From the NCBI GenBank assembly GCA_944325335.1, contig CALUZR010000030.1, forward strand, positions 1-41,269: a stretch of 41,269 bases of DNA, given 5' to 3'. This DNA comes from an uncultured Parabacteroides sp. (lineage in GTDB: Bacteria > Bacteroidota > Bacteroidia > Bacteroidales > Tannerellaceae). Below are positions 7,528 through 15,520 of the stretch, piece by piece. The position numbers and the translations under genes were made by a program. The stretch's first letter is position 1, and each line of letters starts with the position of its first letter. The notes beneath the pieces are model-generated. The model made no database searches and was not told the origin of the DNA. It saw nothing but the letters and a program-made list of their open reading frames with translations.

Positions 7528-8647
7528 TTATTTAGCGTCCGATCCGGCAAATTCCATCAAATAGGCTTTGATAAAGCCATCGATCTTACCATCCATTACA
7601 CCCGTGACATCGGATGTCTGGTAGTTCGTTCGATGGTCTTTCACGCGGCGATCATCAAAGACGTAGCTGCGGATTTGCGAGCCCCATTCAATTTTCTTCT
7701 TGCCCGCCTCTACCTTTTCCTGCTCGGCCATCCGATGCTTCAACTCTTTATCGTATAGGATAGAGCGGAGTTGGCGCATGGCGTTCTCGCGGTTCTTCGG
7801 TTGGTCGCGCGTTTCGGTATTCTCGATGAGGATTTCCTCTTCTTCCCCTGTGTACGGATCTTTGAATTGGTAACGCAGGCGAACGCCCGATTCGACTTTG
7901 TTGACGTTCTGTCCTCCCGCGCCTCCCGAACGGAACGTATCCCACGAGATGGCGGCCGGATCGATTTTCACCTCGATCGTATCGTCTACCAACGGCGTGA
8001 CGAAGACGGAAGCGAACGACGTCATGCGCTTACCTTGGGCATTATAAGGCGAGACGCGCACCAAGCGATGTACTCCATTCTCGCTCTTCAGGTAACCATA
8101 CGCATAATCGCCCTCGATATTAAGTGTAGCCGTCTTGATGCCGGCTTCATCGCCATCCTGATAGTTGGCAATCGAGACTTTGTATCCGTTCGATTCAGCC
8201 CAGCGCGTGTACATCCGATAGAGCATCGATGCCCAATCCTGGCTTTCAGTACCGCCGGCTCCGGAGTTGATCTTCAGCACGCAACTCATCTGGTCGGCTT
8301 CGTCGCGCAGCATATTGCGGAATTCGAGGTTTTCGATCAGCGAAACGGATTTCTGGTAGTTCTCGTCCAGTTCTTCTTCCGAGACGATACCCTCTTTCAC
8401 GTATTCGTAGGCCAGTTGCACCTCGTCGACGGCGGCTTTCACTTCGTTGTAAAGCTCAATCCATTTCTTGAGGTCCTTCACTTTCTTCATTTGCGCCTCG
8501 GCCCGTTTGGCGTCTTCCCAAAAGCCGGGGTCTTGCGTACGGAGTTCTTCTTCTTCTAATTGGATGGTTTTACCATCGATGTCAAAGATACCCCCTCAGC
8601 GCCTTCTCGCGCTCCAACACGTCGTGTAGTTGGTCTGTCGTAATCAT
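7528..8647 (-). CDS. prfB: Peptide chain release factor 2, programmed +1 frameshift
   Basis: It recognises UGA and UAA stop codons and triggers peptide release. The gene is read from ATG at 8647 for 21 codons (MITTDQLHDVL...RGYL) to an in-frame TGA at 8584-8582. The sequence there is AGGGGGTATCTTTGAC: an internal Shine-Dalgarno, the CTT slippery codon and TGAC, the canonical RF2 autoregulatory site. After +1 slippage reading resumes with DIDGKTIQLEE and continues to 7528, giving 372 aa. GGAGGQNVNK holds the GGQ catalytic motif. The stop-recognition tripeptide is SPY rather than SPF. A gene call starting at 8490 loses the N-terminus and the regulatory site. A promoter box lies at 8677. Confidence 0.95.
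8577..8597 (-). promoter_or_regulatory. RF2 +1 frameshift site
   Basis: The minus strand reads AGGGGG, TAT, CTT, TGA, C. The purine run acts as an internal Shine-Dalgarno, and slippage occurs on CTT when RF2 is scarce, so RF2 controls its own synthesis. The string TATCTTTG here also happens to match the -7 promoter consensus. Confidence 0.93.
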
Positions 8648-8676
8648 ATTCTTTACTCTGTTTTTAATTTGCGGTG

Positions 8677-8684
8677 CAAAGATA
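8677..8684 (-). promoter_or_regulatory. -7 box TATCTTTG for prfB
   Basis: It is a perfect TAnnTTTG on the minus strand, about 30 bp ahead of the frameshifted start codon at 8647. This supports 8647 as the true 5' end of the gene. Confidence 0.6.
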
Positions 8685-8745
8685 GGACATTTCCCATAAT
8701 TGGCAATGCGGGTACTTTGATAAAGCGGATTGAATGTAAAAGGGA

Positions 8746-8870
8746 ACGCAGATAAACGCAGACTAAAGCGCAGATGACCGCAGATTTTTTTATTTCTTTA
8801 ATACTAAATACCGCGTAGCTTGAAAAAGAGATCTGCGGTCATCTGCGCTTTAGTCTGCGTTTATCTGCGT
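8746..8870. repeat. Inverted repeat, two perfect 40-bp arms (CAGATGAC hairpin family, copy 2)
   Basis: 8746-8785 is an exact reverse complement of 8831-8870, with a 45-bp spacer. The arm consists of four degenerate units sharing ACGCAGA/GCGCAGA. Its inner end and following T run match the element at 85-216. It lies downstream of the GNAT gene and upstream of the prfB promoter, both minus-strand, so a transcript from the GNAT gene would end in a very long hairpin followed by A/T-rich sequence. Confidence 0.9.
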
Positions 8871-8892
8871 CCCCTAATATCTTCAAATCGCC

Positions 8893-9432
8893 TTAATGCA
8901 AAAACTTCAAAGGCTCACGATAGATTTTCTCTTGTATCGTCTGCGCATAAGCTTCGACGTCGGGATGCGGTGCGGAAGCCATAATCCAAAGCGGGCAAGC
9001 CGGTTCGTCGGCACGATAAGAGGGCTGGACGTAGTCTTTGTAAACCACCTCATAGCCATTACGTTCGTAGAATCCGATGCGTCGGCATGCCATTTCTTCT
9101 TCGGCAGGTTCTACTTCGAGGAGGCGGAGCTTCGGCAATTCCGTGCGCCAATAGTCCAAGACGCGTTGCCCAATCTTACGGTTGCGCATTTCGGGGAAGA
9201 CGGCCAGATGCTCCATATAATAGAAATCGCCCAAATCCCAATACGAAGCCAAGCCGCAAAGCTCGTCTCCATCGAAAATGGCATTCCAATACATCTCTGG
9301 CGCTTCGGTCAGAAGCAGCTTTAATTGCTTGATATCCCGACGTTCTTCCTCGGGGAAAGATTCCGTATAAAGCGGAACGAGGCGTTCCAAAAGCGGGTCG
9401 TCTGCCCGCGTGATTCGTGTCAATCGTATCAT
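8893..9432 (-). CDS. GNAT-family N-acetyltransferase
   Basis: This is a predicted acetyl-CoA-dependent N-acyltransferase of unknown substrate (179 aa, single GNAT domain). Around residues 70-95, FYYMEHLAVFPEMRNRKIGQRVLDYW gives strand beta4 and the acetyl-CoA pyrophosphate loop, here RNRKIGQ in place of the R/Q-x-x-G-x-G/A consensus. LLEVEPAEEEMACRRIGFYERNGYEV is the following strand-helix with the common F-Y-x-x-x-G-F/Y ending. There is no signal peptide, so it is probably cytoplasmic. A near-consensus -7 box (TATCTTCG, 9470-9463) lies upstream. The gene is divergent from the topoisomerase gene, and the TATCTTTAG repeat array sits between them. Confidence 0.8.
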   Translation of the reverse strand: MIRLTRITRADDPLLERLVPLYTESFPEEERRDIKQLKLLLTEAPEMYWNAIFDGDELCGLASYWDLGDFYYMEHLAVFPEMRNRKIGQRVLDYWRTELPKLRLLEVEPAEEEMACRRIGFYERNGYEVVYKDYVQPSYRADEPACPLWIMASAPHPDVEAYAQTIQEKIYREPLKFLH

Positions 9433-9536
9433 ATAAACTCCAATTTAGATTGCGAAGATAAGGAAAAAATCCATATCCTCCGAGGGAAAAGGAAAGAAGT
9501 CCGACCAAAAAGTGGAAAACATACGTCTTATTCTCT

Positions 9537-9617
9537 ATCTTTAGGCTGCAGATATATATCTTTAGGTTGAAGATATGTATCTTTAAGCTGCAGATATGTA
9601 TCTTTAACCTAAAGATA
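9537..9617. repeat. 21-bp tandem repeat with TATCTTTA dyads (TATCTTTAG family, locus 1)
   Basis: ATCTTTA begins at 9537, 9558, 9579 and 9600, exactly 21 bp apart. The last copy closes as TATCTTTAACCTAAAGATA (9599-9617), a near-perfect 19-bp dyad matching dyads at 20619-20637 and 27622-27640. The array lies in the 341-bp divergent region between the GNAT gene and parC, the rest of which shows no gene. The unit includes TATCTTTA, one base from a -7 box, so it could mimic or mask promoters. Confidence 0.85.
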
Positions 9618-9773
9618 GAGTTTTCCTCGGATGTTTCCAACTTTTCCCTGGGGCAAACGGACTTTTTCAGGGAGAAAAGCAAGTTTTCCGCCCGGATTGT
9701 GCCGCTTGCCCTTTGCGGGCATTCATTTTCTTTGTAAATTTACAGCCGAATCCAATCATTTGCAATTACCGGA

Positions 9774-12476
9774 ATGAGACCAGAAGATAGAGAAGACGAG
9801 AACATCATATTGCCAGACGAAGAGGCTTCGCACGACGGACAACCGGCGGGCGAAGGCGTGCATTCAGAATACAAAGTGCCTGAACGCGGGGCAGATCGCA
9901 TCACGCATCACCTTTCGGGCATGTACCAAAGTTGGTTTTTGGATTATGCTTCGTATGTGATTTTGGAGCGTGCCGTGCCTCACATCAACGATGGATTGAA
10001 GCCAGTCCAACGGCGCATCCTTCATTCGATGAAACGGCTCGACGATGGACGCTATAACAAAGTGGCGAACATCGTGGGACATACCATGCAATTCCATCCG
10101 CATGGCGACGCGTCCATTGGTGATGCCTTGGTGCAATTGGGGCAAAAAGACCTGTTGATTGATTGCCAAGGGAACTGGGGAAACATCCTGACGGGCGACG
10201 GGGCGGCGGCTCCCCGTTATATCGAAGCGCGTCTTTCGAAGTTTGCCCTCGAAACGGTATTTAACCCGAAGACGACCCTTTGGCAAGCCTCCTACGACGG
10301 ACGGAACCGCGAGCCGGTGACGCTGCCCGTCAAATTTCCGCTTCTATTGGCACAAGGCGTGGAGGGAATTGCGGTAGGACTCTCCTCGAAGATATTGCCG
10401 CACAACTTCAACGAACTATTAGACGCCTCTATCGCCTATCTCAAAGGCGAACCGTTCCAGCTCTATCCGGATTTCCAAACGGGCGGTTATATCGATGTAG
10501 GCAAATACAACGACGGGGAGCGCGGTGGTTCGGTCAAGGTGCGGGCTAAGATTGGGAAAATAGATAACAAGACGCTCGTCATCTCCGAAATCCCCTACGG
10601 GCGAACTACCTCTTCCGTGATTGAATCTATCCTGAAAGCCAACGACAAGGGCAAGATCAAGATCAAGAAAGTGGACGATAATACGGCGAAGAATGTGGAG
10701 ATATTGGTGCACCTCGCGCCCGGCGTCTCGTCCGACAAAACGATCGATGCGCTCTATGCCTTTACCGATTGCGAGATTAGCATCTCGCCCAATTGTTGCG
10801 TGATAAAGGACGACAAGCCGCACTTCCTGACCGTAAGCGACGTGTTAAAGCACTCGGCCGACAACACCCTCGCCCTCCTTCGCCGGGAATTGGAAATCGA
10901 AAAAGCCGAACAAGAGGAGGCGCTCTTCTTCGCGTCGCTGGAAAAGATCTTCATCGAGGAGCGCATTTATAAGGATAAGGAGTTCGAACAAGCCGCTTCG
11001 ATGGACGAAGCCGTAGCGCATATCGACCAACGCTTGGAACCATTCAAGCCGAACCTCATCCGCGAAGTGACGCGCGACGACATCCTCAAGCTCATGGAGA
11101 TCAAGATGGGCCGCATCTTGAAGTTCAACTCCGAGAAGTGCGACGAGCTAATCCTCCAAATCCAGGCCGACATTGCCCGTATCAATGATCATCTGGCACA
11201 CATTGTGGATTATACGATCCATTGGTTCGCCATGCTAAAGGAGAAATACGGGAAGCGCTATCCTCGCCTTACGGAAATACGCAACTTCGATACCATCGAG
11301 GCAACGAAAGTAGCCGAAGCCAACGAGAAGCTCTACATCAACCGCACGGAAGGCTTTATTGGCACAGGCTTGAAGAAGGACGAGTTTATCTGCAATTGCT
11401 CGGATATCGACGATGTGATTATCTTCTACCGTTCGGGTATTTATAAGATTGTAAAAGTATCGGAGAAGATGTTCGTAGGGAAAGACATCCTCTATGTGAA
11501 CGTCTTCAAGCGAAACGATAGCCGTACCATATATAATGTAGTCTATCGGGACGGGAAGCAAGGACCGAACTACATCAAACGCTTCGCCATCACCTCCATC
11601 AGTCGCGATAAAGATTATAACCTGACAAAAGGCACGCCCGATTCGCGCGTCCTTTACTTCAGCGTCAATCCGAACGGCGAGGCGGAGACAATCAAGGTCA
11701 TCCTCAAACCCAAGCCCCGCCAAAAGCTCCTTGTCTTCGAGAAAGACTTCAGCCAAATTGCCATCAAAGGGCGCGGCTCGATTGGAAATCTCCTAACGAA
11801 GGCGGATATCCATAAAATCTCGTTGAAGCAACGTGGAAGTTCAACGCTCGGCGGACGCATGGTGTGGTTCGACCGCGACGTGCTTCGCCTTAATTACGAA
11901 GGAAGAGGCGAGGAGCTGGGCGAATTCCAGAGCGAAGACCTCATCCTCGTGGTGCGGCAAAACGGCGAGTTCTATACCACGAACTTCGACCTGAGCAACC
12001 ATTACGAGAACGATATACTTATTATCGAGAAGTTCAACCCGCATAAGGTTTGGACGGCTGCCCTTTATGATGCCGACCAGAAATACCCGTATCTGAAACG
12101 TTTCCTCTTGGAGGCGGGCAACCGGAAGAACTTCCTCGGCGATAATCCAAAGAGCACACTTTATCTCCTGACGGACGAAGTCTATCCGCGTATCGAGGTA
12201 GTTTTTGGCGGAGCAGATGCGTTCCGCGAACCACTTATCGTCGATGCGGAAGAGTTCATTGGCGTAAAAGGCTTCAAGGCAAAGGGCAAACGGCTCACTA
12301 CATACCAAGTCGATACCATCAATGAACTGGAACCGACCCGTTTCCCGGTAGAGGATTCGGAAATCGAAACCGAAGTCCCCGTAGAAACAGAAGAGAGCAC
12401 GCCGAGCGAACCGGACGAGAATCCGGAAGACCTCCGCGATGAGATTGTAGGACAAATGAAACTCTTCGACAATTGA
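9774..12476 (+). CDS. parC: Type IIA DNA topoisomerase subunit A (topoisomerase IV ParC type)
   Basis: This is the DNA-cleaving subunit of a gyrase/topoisomerase IV tetramer. The N-terminal WHD carries RAVPHINDGLKPVQRRIL (66-83) and the active-site tyrosine Y149 in AAPRYIEARL. The quinolone-determining loop reads HPHGDASIGD (108-117). The position equal to E. coli GyrA Ser83 is Ala113, and the Asp87 position is Asp117. A coiled-coil tower follows (about 390-520), then a C-terminal beta-pinwheel (about 540-860) and an acidic tail. The GyrA-box (QRRGGKG-like) is not obvious, which favours ParC over GyrA. It is 900 aa. The stop codon overlaps the start of the DUF3316 gene. The ParE partner is not in the window. 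Confidence 0.88.
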   Translation: MRPEDREDENIILPDEEASHDGQPAGEGVHSEYKVPERGADRITHHLSGMYQSWFLDYASYVILERAVPHINDGLKPVQRRILHSMKRLDDGRYNKVANIVGHTMQFHPHGDASIGDALVQLGQKDLLIDCQGNWGNILTGDGAAAPRYIEARLSKFALETVFNPKTTLWQASYDGRNREPVTLPVKFPLLLAQGVEGIAVGLSSKILPHNFNELLDASIAYLKGEPFQLYPDFQTGGYIDVGKYNDGERGGSVKVRAKIGKIDNKTLVISEIPYGRTTSSVIESILKANDKGKIKIKKVDDNTAKNVEILVHLAPGVSSDKTIDALYAFTDCEISISPNCCVIKDDKPHFLTVSDVLKHSADNTLALLRRELEIEKAEQEEALFFASLEKIFIEERIYKDKEFEQAASMDEAVAHIDQRLEPFKPNLIREVTRDDILKLMEIKMGRILKFNSEKCDELILQIQADIARINDHLAHIVDYTIHWFAMLKEKYGKRYPRLTEIRNFDTIEATKVAEANEKLYINRTEGFIGTGLKKDEFICNCSDIDDVIIFYRSGIYKIVKVSEKMFVGKDILYVNVFKRNDSRTIYNVVYRDGKQGPNYIKRFAITSISRDKDYNLTKGTPDSRVLYFSVNPNGEAETIKVILKPKPRQKLLVFEKDFSQIAIKGRGSIGNLLTKADIHKISLKQRGSSTLGGRMVWFDRDVLRLNYEGRGEELGEFQSEDLILVVRQNGEFYTTNFDLSNHYENDILIIEKFNPHKVWTAALYDADQKYPYLKRFLLEAGNRKNFLGDNPKSTLYLLTDEVYPRIEVVFGGADAFREPLIVDAEEFIGVKGFKAKGKRLTTYQVDTINELEPTRFPVEDSEIETEVPVETEESTPSEPDENPEDLRDEIVGQMKLFDN

Positions 12477-13321
12477 TACGCCTCTGGTTTCTTATCGGGT
12501 TCTTTTGCCTCCTTCTCGGACCATTGCAAGCGCAAGAAGAGGAAACGCCGGCTTCGGTAAATGCCGCGACGCTTGTTGGCGTAGGCGGTTATAATTTGAT
12601 GGACACATACCTTACGCCAGGAAGCCGTATTCCTTATAAAGGTTGGGGTGTGCGCGTCATGGACGAACGGATGAAGCTTACCCGCCTGCTATCAGGGCGT
12701 ATTTCGCGCCAACAAATCGTGAGTGCCGACTTTTTCGTCACGCGAAATGGTGCCGGGACGACGCGTGCCCTCAGCGGTTTCCTCGATTATACGCTGGGTT
12801 ATCATTACCGTTTCAAGCCTTCACCCGATTTACGTCTCTTAGCCGGTGCCTCGGCGCATGCGATGCTCGGCTTCATTTATGGCACACGTAGCAGCAACAA
12901 TCCGGCTTCAGCCAAGGCAGATGTGGATCTGAACGTCTCGGCCATGGCGCTTTACCATTTGAAGATAAAGGATTATCCGCTCACGTTGCGCTATCAGTTC
13001 GAGGTGCCTTTCCTCGGTTTCCTCTTTTCTCCGCATTATGGGCAATCCTATTACGAGATATTCGACCAAGGCAATGCGTCGGGCATCATCCGTTTTAGTT
13101 CGCTTCATAATAAGCAAGCGATGAAGAACTATCTGATGGTCGATTTCCCCGTCGGTCGTTTCACGTTTCGCGCAGGCTATTTGAACAGCCTTTACTATTT
13201 GGATGTCAATGGCATCCAGAGCCATATCTTTTCCCATTCATTTATAATTGGCGTGGTAAAGGAGTTTATTTCCGTAGGCGGGAAAAAGAAACATACGCCT
13301 CCTTATCGGGGTGCTTATTAG
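12473..13321 (+). CDS. DUF3316 exported protein
   Basis: The product is a secreted, probably outer-membrane-associated protein of unknown function (282 aa). A Sec signal peptide spans residues 1-20 (MIRLWFLIGFFCLLLGPLQA, cleavage before QEEE). The body alternates short amphipathic strands (LDYTLGYHYRF, LLAGASAHAMLGF, VSAMALYHLKI, LTLRYQFEVPFLGF, RFTFRAGYLNSLYYL), as in a small beta-barrel. The family name is from remembered sequence. The start is a TTG that overlaps the parC TGA (TTGA), so translation is likely coupled. It is followed 2 nt later by the S41 protease, making a three-gene operon. Confidence 0.75.
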   Translation: MIRLWFLIGFFCLLLGPLQAQEEETPASVNAATLVGVGGYNLMDTYLTPGSRIPYKGWGVRVMDERMKLTRLLSGRISRQQIVSADFFVTRNGAGTTRALSGFLDYTLGYHYRFKPSPDLRLLAGASAHAMLGFIYGTRSSNNPASAKADVDLNVSAMALYHLKIKDYPLTLRYQFEVPFLGFLFSPHYGQSYYEIFDQGNASGIIRFSSLHNKQAMKNYLMVDFPVGRFTFRAGYLNSLYYLDVNGIQSHIFSHSFIIGVVKEFISVGGKKKHTPPYRGAY

Positions 13322-13323
13322 TA

Positions 13324-14391
13324 ATGAGAAAGATGATAAAGCGAATGAAAACAGGTTGGATAGCTACATTACTACTGATACTAAGTGCTTTCTTGGGTAC
13401 TTCTTGCCGCGATACGGACGAATACACCACCGATGCAAGGGAGAACTTCGAGACGTTATGGCGTATCCTCGACGAGCACTATTGCTTCTTCGAATACAAA
13501 GAGATTGATTGGGACGAGGTGCACGACCGTTATGCCGCCCAACTGACCGATACAATGAACCAATATGCCCTTTTCGACCTCTGCGCCTCCATGCTCGCCG
13601 AGCTGAAAGATGGGCATACGAACCTCTATTCCAGCTTCGACGTGGCCCGCTATTGGGCGTGGTACACCGATTATCCGCCTAATTTCTACGAAGAGCTGAA
13701 TACTGCCTATTTAGGAGATGACTACAAAATCGCGGGAGGCTTGGAATACAAGACGATGGCCGACGGGCAAGTGGGCTACGTGCGTTATGCCAGTTTCTCG
13801 AGTGGCATAGGCGAAAGCAATCTGGATTATATGTTCTATCATTTCCGCGAATGCAAAGGATTGATCATTGATATCCGAAACAATGGCGGAGGTTCGCTTA
13901 CCTATTCCGAGCGTTTCGCCTCCCGTTTCCTCGAAGAAGCGCGTACGGTGGGCTATATCCAATACAAAACGGGTACGGGGCATACGGATTTCTCCGATCC
14001 TTATCCCATAGAATTACAGCCTTCTACCTATATACGCTGGTTACGCCCCGTGGTGGTGCTCACGAATCGCCATTGTTATAGCGCGGCCAATGATTTTGTC
14101 CAGAAGATGCGACTCTTCCCACACGTTACAATCATGGGCGACCGCACCGGAGGAGGAAGCGGTTTCCCCTTTACTTCTGAACTTCCAAACGGCTGGACGG
14201 TACGCTTTTCCGCCTGCCCCATGCTCGATGCGGATGGGAACCTGACCGAGTTTGGCATTGATCCCGACGTCTCGGTTTCTATTACCTCCGATGATCTCCT
14301 CCGCGGAGTAGATACGATCCTCGAATCCGCCCTTACCTTCCTTTTGGAAGAAGAACATCAATCCGAAAAATCACGACGTGAATCTAAATGA
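13324..14391 (+). CDS. S41-family peptidase lipoprotein
   Basis: This is an envelope serine protease of the S41 (C-terminal-processing/tricorn) family. Its N-terminus is a lipoprotein signal with lipobox LGTSC (Cys28). The helical N-terminal part (FETLWRILDEHYCFFEYKEIDWDEV) is the tricorn-type lead domain. GLIIDIRNNGGGSLTYSERFASRF (around 180-203) is the S41 beta-strand/oxyanion segment, and NRHCYSAANDFVQKM carries the presumed nucleophile Ser. GDRTGGGSGFP follows where C-terminal-processing proteases have a GxxTxGKG lysine. That Lys is absent, so a tricorn-like Ser-His-Glu arrangement is more likely. No intact PDZ domain stands out. It is probably co-transcribed with DUF3316 and parC. Confidence 0.85.
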   Translation: MRKMIKRMKTGWIATLLLILSAFLGTSCRDTDEYTTDARENFETLWRILDEHYCFFEYKEIDWDEVHDRYAAQLTDTMNQYALFDLCASMLAELKDGHTNLYSSFDVARYWAWYTDYPPNFYEELNTAYLGDDYKIAGGLEYKTMADGQVGYVRYASFSSGIGESNLDYMFYHFRECKGLIIDIRNNGGGSLTYSERFASRFLEEARTVGYIQYKTGTGHTDFSDPYPIELQPSTYIRWLRPVVVLTNRHCYSAANDFVQKMRLFPHVTIMGDRTGGGSGFPFTSELPNGWTVRFSACPMLDADGNLTEFGIDPDVSVSITSDDLLRGVDTILESALTFLLEEEHQSEKSRRESK

Positions 14392-14475
14392 TTATAACGA
14401 TAAATGAAAACGATTATAAGCATAAACGGAAACGATTGTAGGCATAAACGAAAACGATTATAGGCATAAATCTTT
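14391..14475. repeat. Three 22-bp tandem units upstream of fabI
   Basis: ATAAAyGrAAACGATTrTArGC repeats at 14400-14421, 14422-14443 and 14444-14465, with partial units on each side. Sixteen bases (14413-14428) are identical to 414-429 in the GH110 leader, and the first 12 bases match 5348-5359 before DUF4271. The unit is not palindromic, unlike the other arrays. Confidence 0.85.
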
Positions 14476-14516
14476 CCCTACATCGTCATTTCCGAATTTA
14501 TCTTTCGCCTTTTGCG

Positions 14517-14547
14517 TTGCCGGTATGCCATAAAATGCGTATCTTTG
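14517..14547 (+). promoter_or_regulatory. Promoter for fabI
   Basis: The -7 box TATCTTTG lies at 14540-14547, with a TTG at 14517-14519 serving as a -33-like element (20 bp spacing). The start would be near 14554, leaving about 18 nt before the ATG at 14572. This argues against the in-frame ATG at 14512. Confidence 0.65.
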
Positions 14548-14571
14548 CCGCGGAATTTTAAGGTAAAAATA

Positions 14572-15429
14572 ATGACTCATAATTTATTAAAAGGTAAAAA
14601 AGGAATTATCTTTGGGGCGTTAAACGATAAGTCGATCGCTTGGAAGGTGGCCGAAAAGGCGGTAGAAGAAGGTGCTACAATTACGTTGAGCAATACGGCG
14701 ATGGCTATCCGCATGGGCGATTTCGAGAAGTTAGGCGAACAACTTCAGGCCGAAGTGATTCCGGCGGATGCGACCAGTGTGGAAGATTTGGAGACCGTCT
14801 TCCGGCGTTCGATGGAGGTATTGGGCGGACCGGTAGATTTCGTCCTCCACTCGATCGGCATGAGTCCGAACGTCCGCAAGAAGCGTACGTACGATGATTT
14901 GGATTACAATATGCTCTCGAAAACGTTGGACATTTCAGCGATCTCCTTCCATAAGATGCTCCAGACGGCTAAAAAGATGGATGCCATTGCCGAATATGGT
15001 TCGGTGTTGGCTTTGAGTTATGTGGCTGCCCAGCGTACTTTCTTCGGATACAACGATATGGCAGATGCGAAAAGCCTTTTGGAATCCATCGCGCGTAGTT
15101 TTGGATATATCTACGGACGGGAAAAGAATGTGCGTATCAATACGATTTCGCAATCGCCTACGCCTACCACGGCGGGAAGCGGCGTAAAAGGCATGGAGCA
15201 TTTGATGGACTTTGCCAACAAGATGAGTCCGCTGGGTAACGCCTCGGCCGACGAATGTGCGGATTATTGCGTAATGATGTTTTCAGATTTTACCCGCAAG
15301 GTGACGATGCAAAACTTGTATCACGACGGAGGTTTCTCGAGCATGGGCATGAGCCTTCGTGCGATGAACCAGTATAGTAAGAGCCTCGACGAGTATACCG
15401 ACGAGAATGGGCACATCATTTATGGTTAA
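14572..15429 (+). CDS. fabI: Enoyl-[acyl-carrier-protein] reductase (NADH)
   Basis: It reduces trans-2-enoyl-ACP in the last step of each fatty-acid elongation cycle, in the cytoplasm. It is a short-chain dehydrogenase fold of 285 aa. GALNDKSIAWKVAEKA near residue 13 is the FabI-type NAD-binding loop, LHSIGMSPN is the FabI counterpart of the NNAG region, and YNDMADAK gives the catalytic Tyr-x6-Lys pair. SQSPTPTTAGSGVKGM corresponds to the substrate-binding loop that orders on inhibitor binding. A longer frame from 14512 adds 20 residues but begins upstream of the promoter box, so 14572 is used. A 30-bp-arm hairpin follows the stop. Confidence 0.93.
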   Translation: MTHNLLKGKKGIIFGALNDKSIAWKVAEKAVEEGATITLSNTAMAIRMGDFEKLGEQLQAEVIPADATSVEDLETVFRRSMEVLGGPVDFVLHSIGMSPNVRKKRTYDDLDYNMLSKTLDISAISFHKMLQTAKKMDAIAEYGSVLALSYVAAQRTFFGYNDMADAKSLLESIARSFGYIYGREKNVRINTISQSPTPTTAGSGVKGMEHLMDFANKMSPLGNASADECADYCVMMFSDFTRKVTMQNLYHDGGFSSMGMSLRAMNQYSKSLDEYTDENGHIIYG

Positions 15430-15514
15430 TGAAGAATGAGGAATGAAGAATGAAGAATCGGGCAAGCCACCCATAAATTCTTCGTTCTTCATTCTTCATT
15501 CTTAATTCTTCATT
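15428..15514. terminator. Long hairpin after fabI, 30-bp arms of GAAGAATGA repeats
   Basis: 15428-15457 pairs with 15485-15514 with two mismatches. Both arms are low-complexity GAAGAATGA/TCATTCTTC sequence. It begins at the fabI stop codon and ends 6 nt before the next gene, filling the whole intergenic space. As RNA it would form a long stem that could end or stabilise the fabI message. It may also bury the ribosome-binding region of the following gene if transcription continues. Confidence 0.75.
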
Positions 15515-15520
15515 GTATTT

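Noticed and set aside
7528..8490. prfB as an N-terminally truncated gene or frameshifted pseudogene
   Set aside because: The break is the canonical RF2 programmed +1 frameshift (AGGGGG, CTT TGA C), and the 21-codon first frame with promoter is present.
12473..12476. Sequencing error joining parC and the DUF3316 gene
   Set aside because: The DUF3316 product has its own signal peptide directly after the TTG start, and short overlaps of this kind are normal in operons.
14512..14571. 20-residue N-terminal extension of FabI
   Set aside because: It begins upstream of the promoter -7 box at 14540 and lacks family similarity. FabI homologues start at the ATG used.
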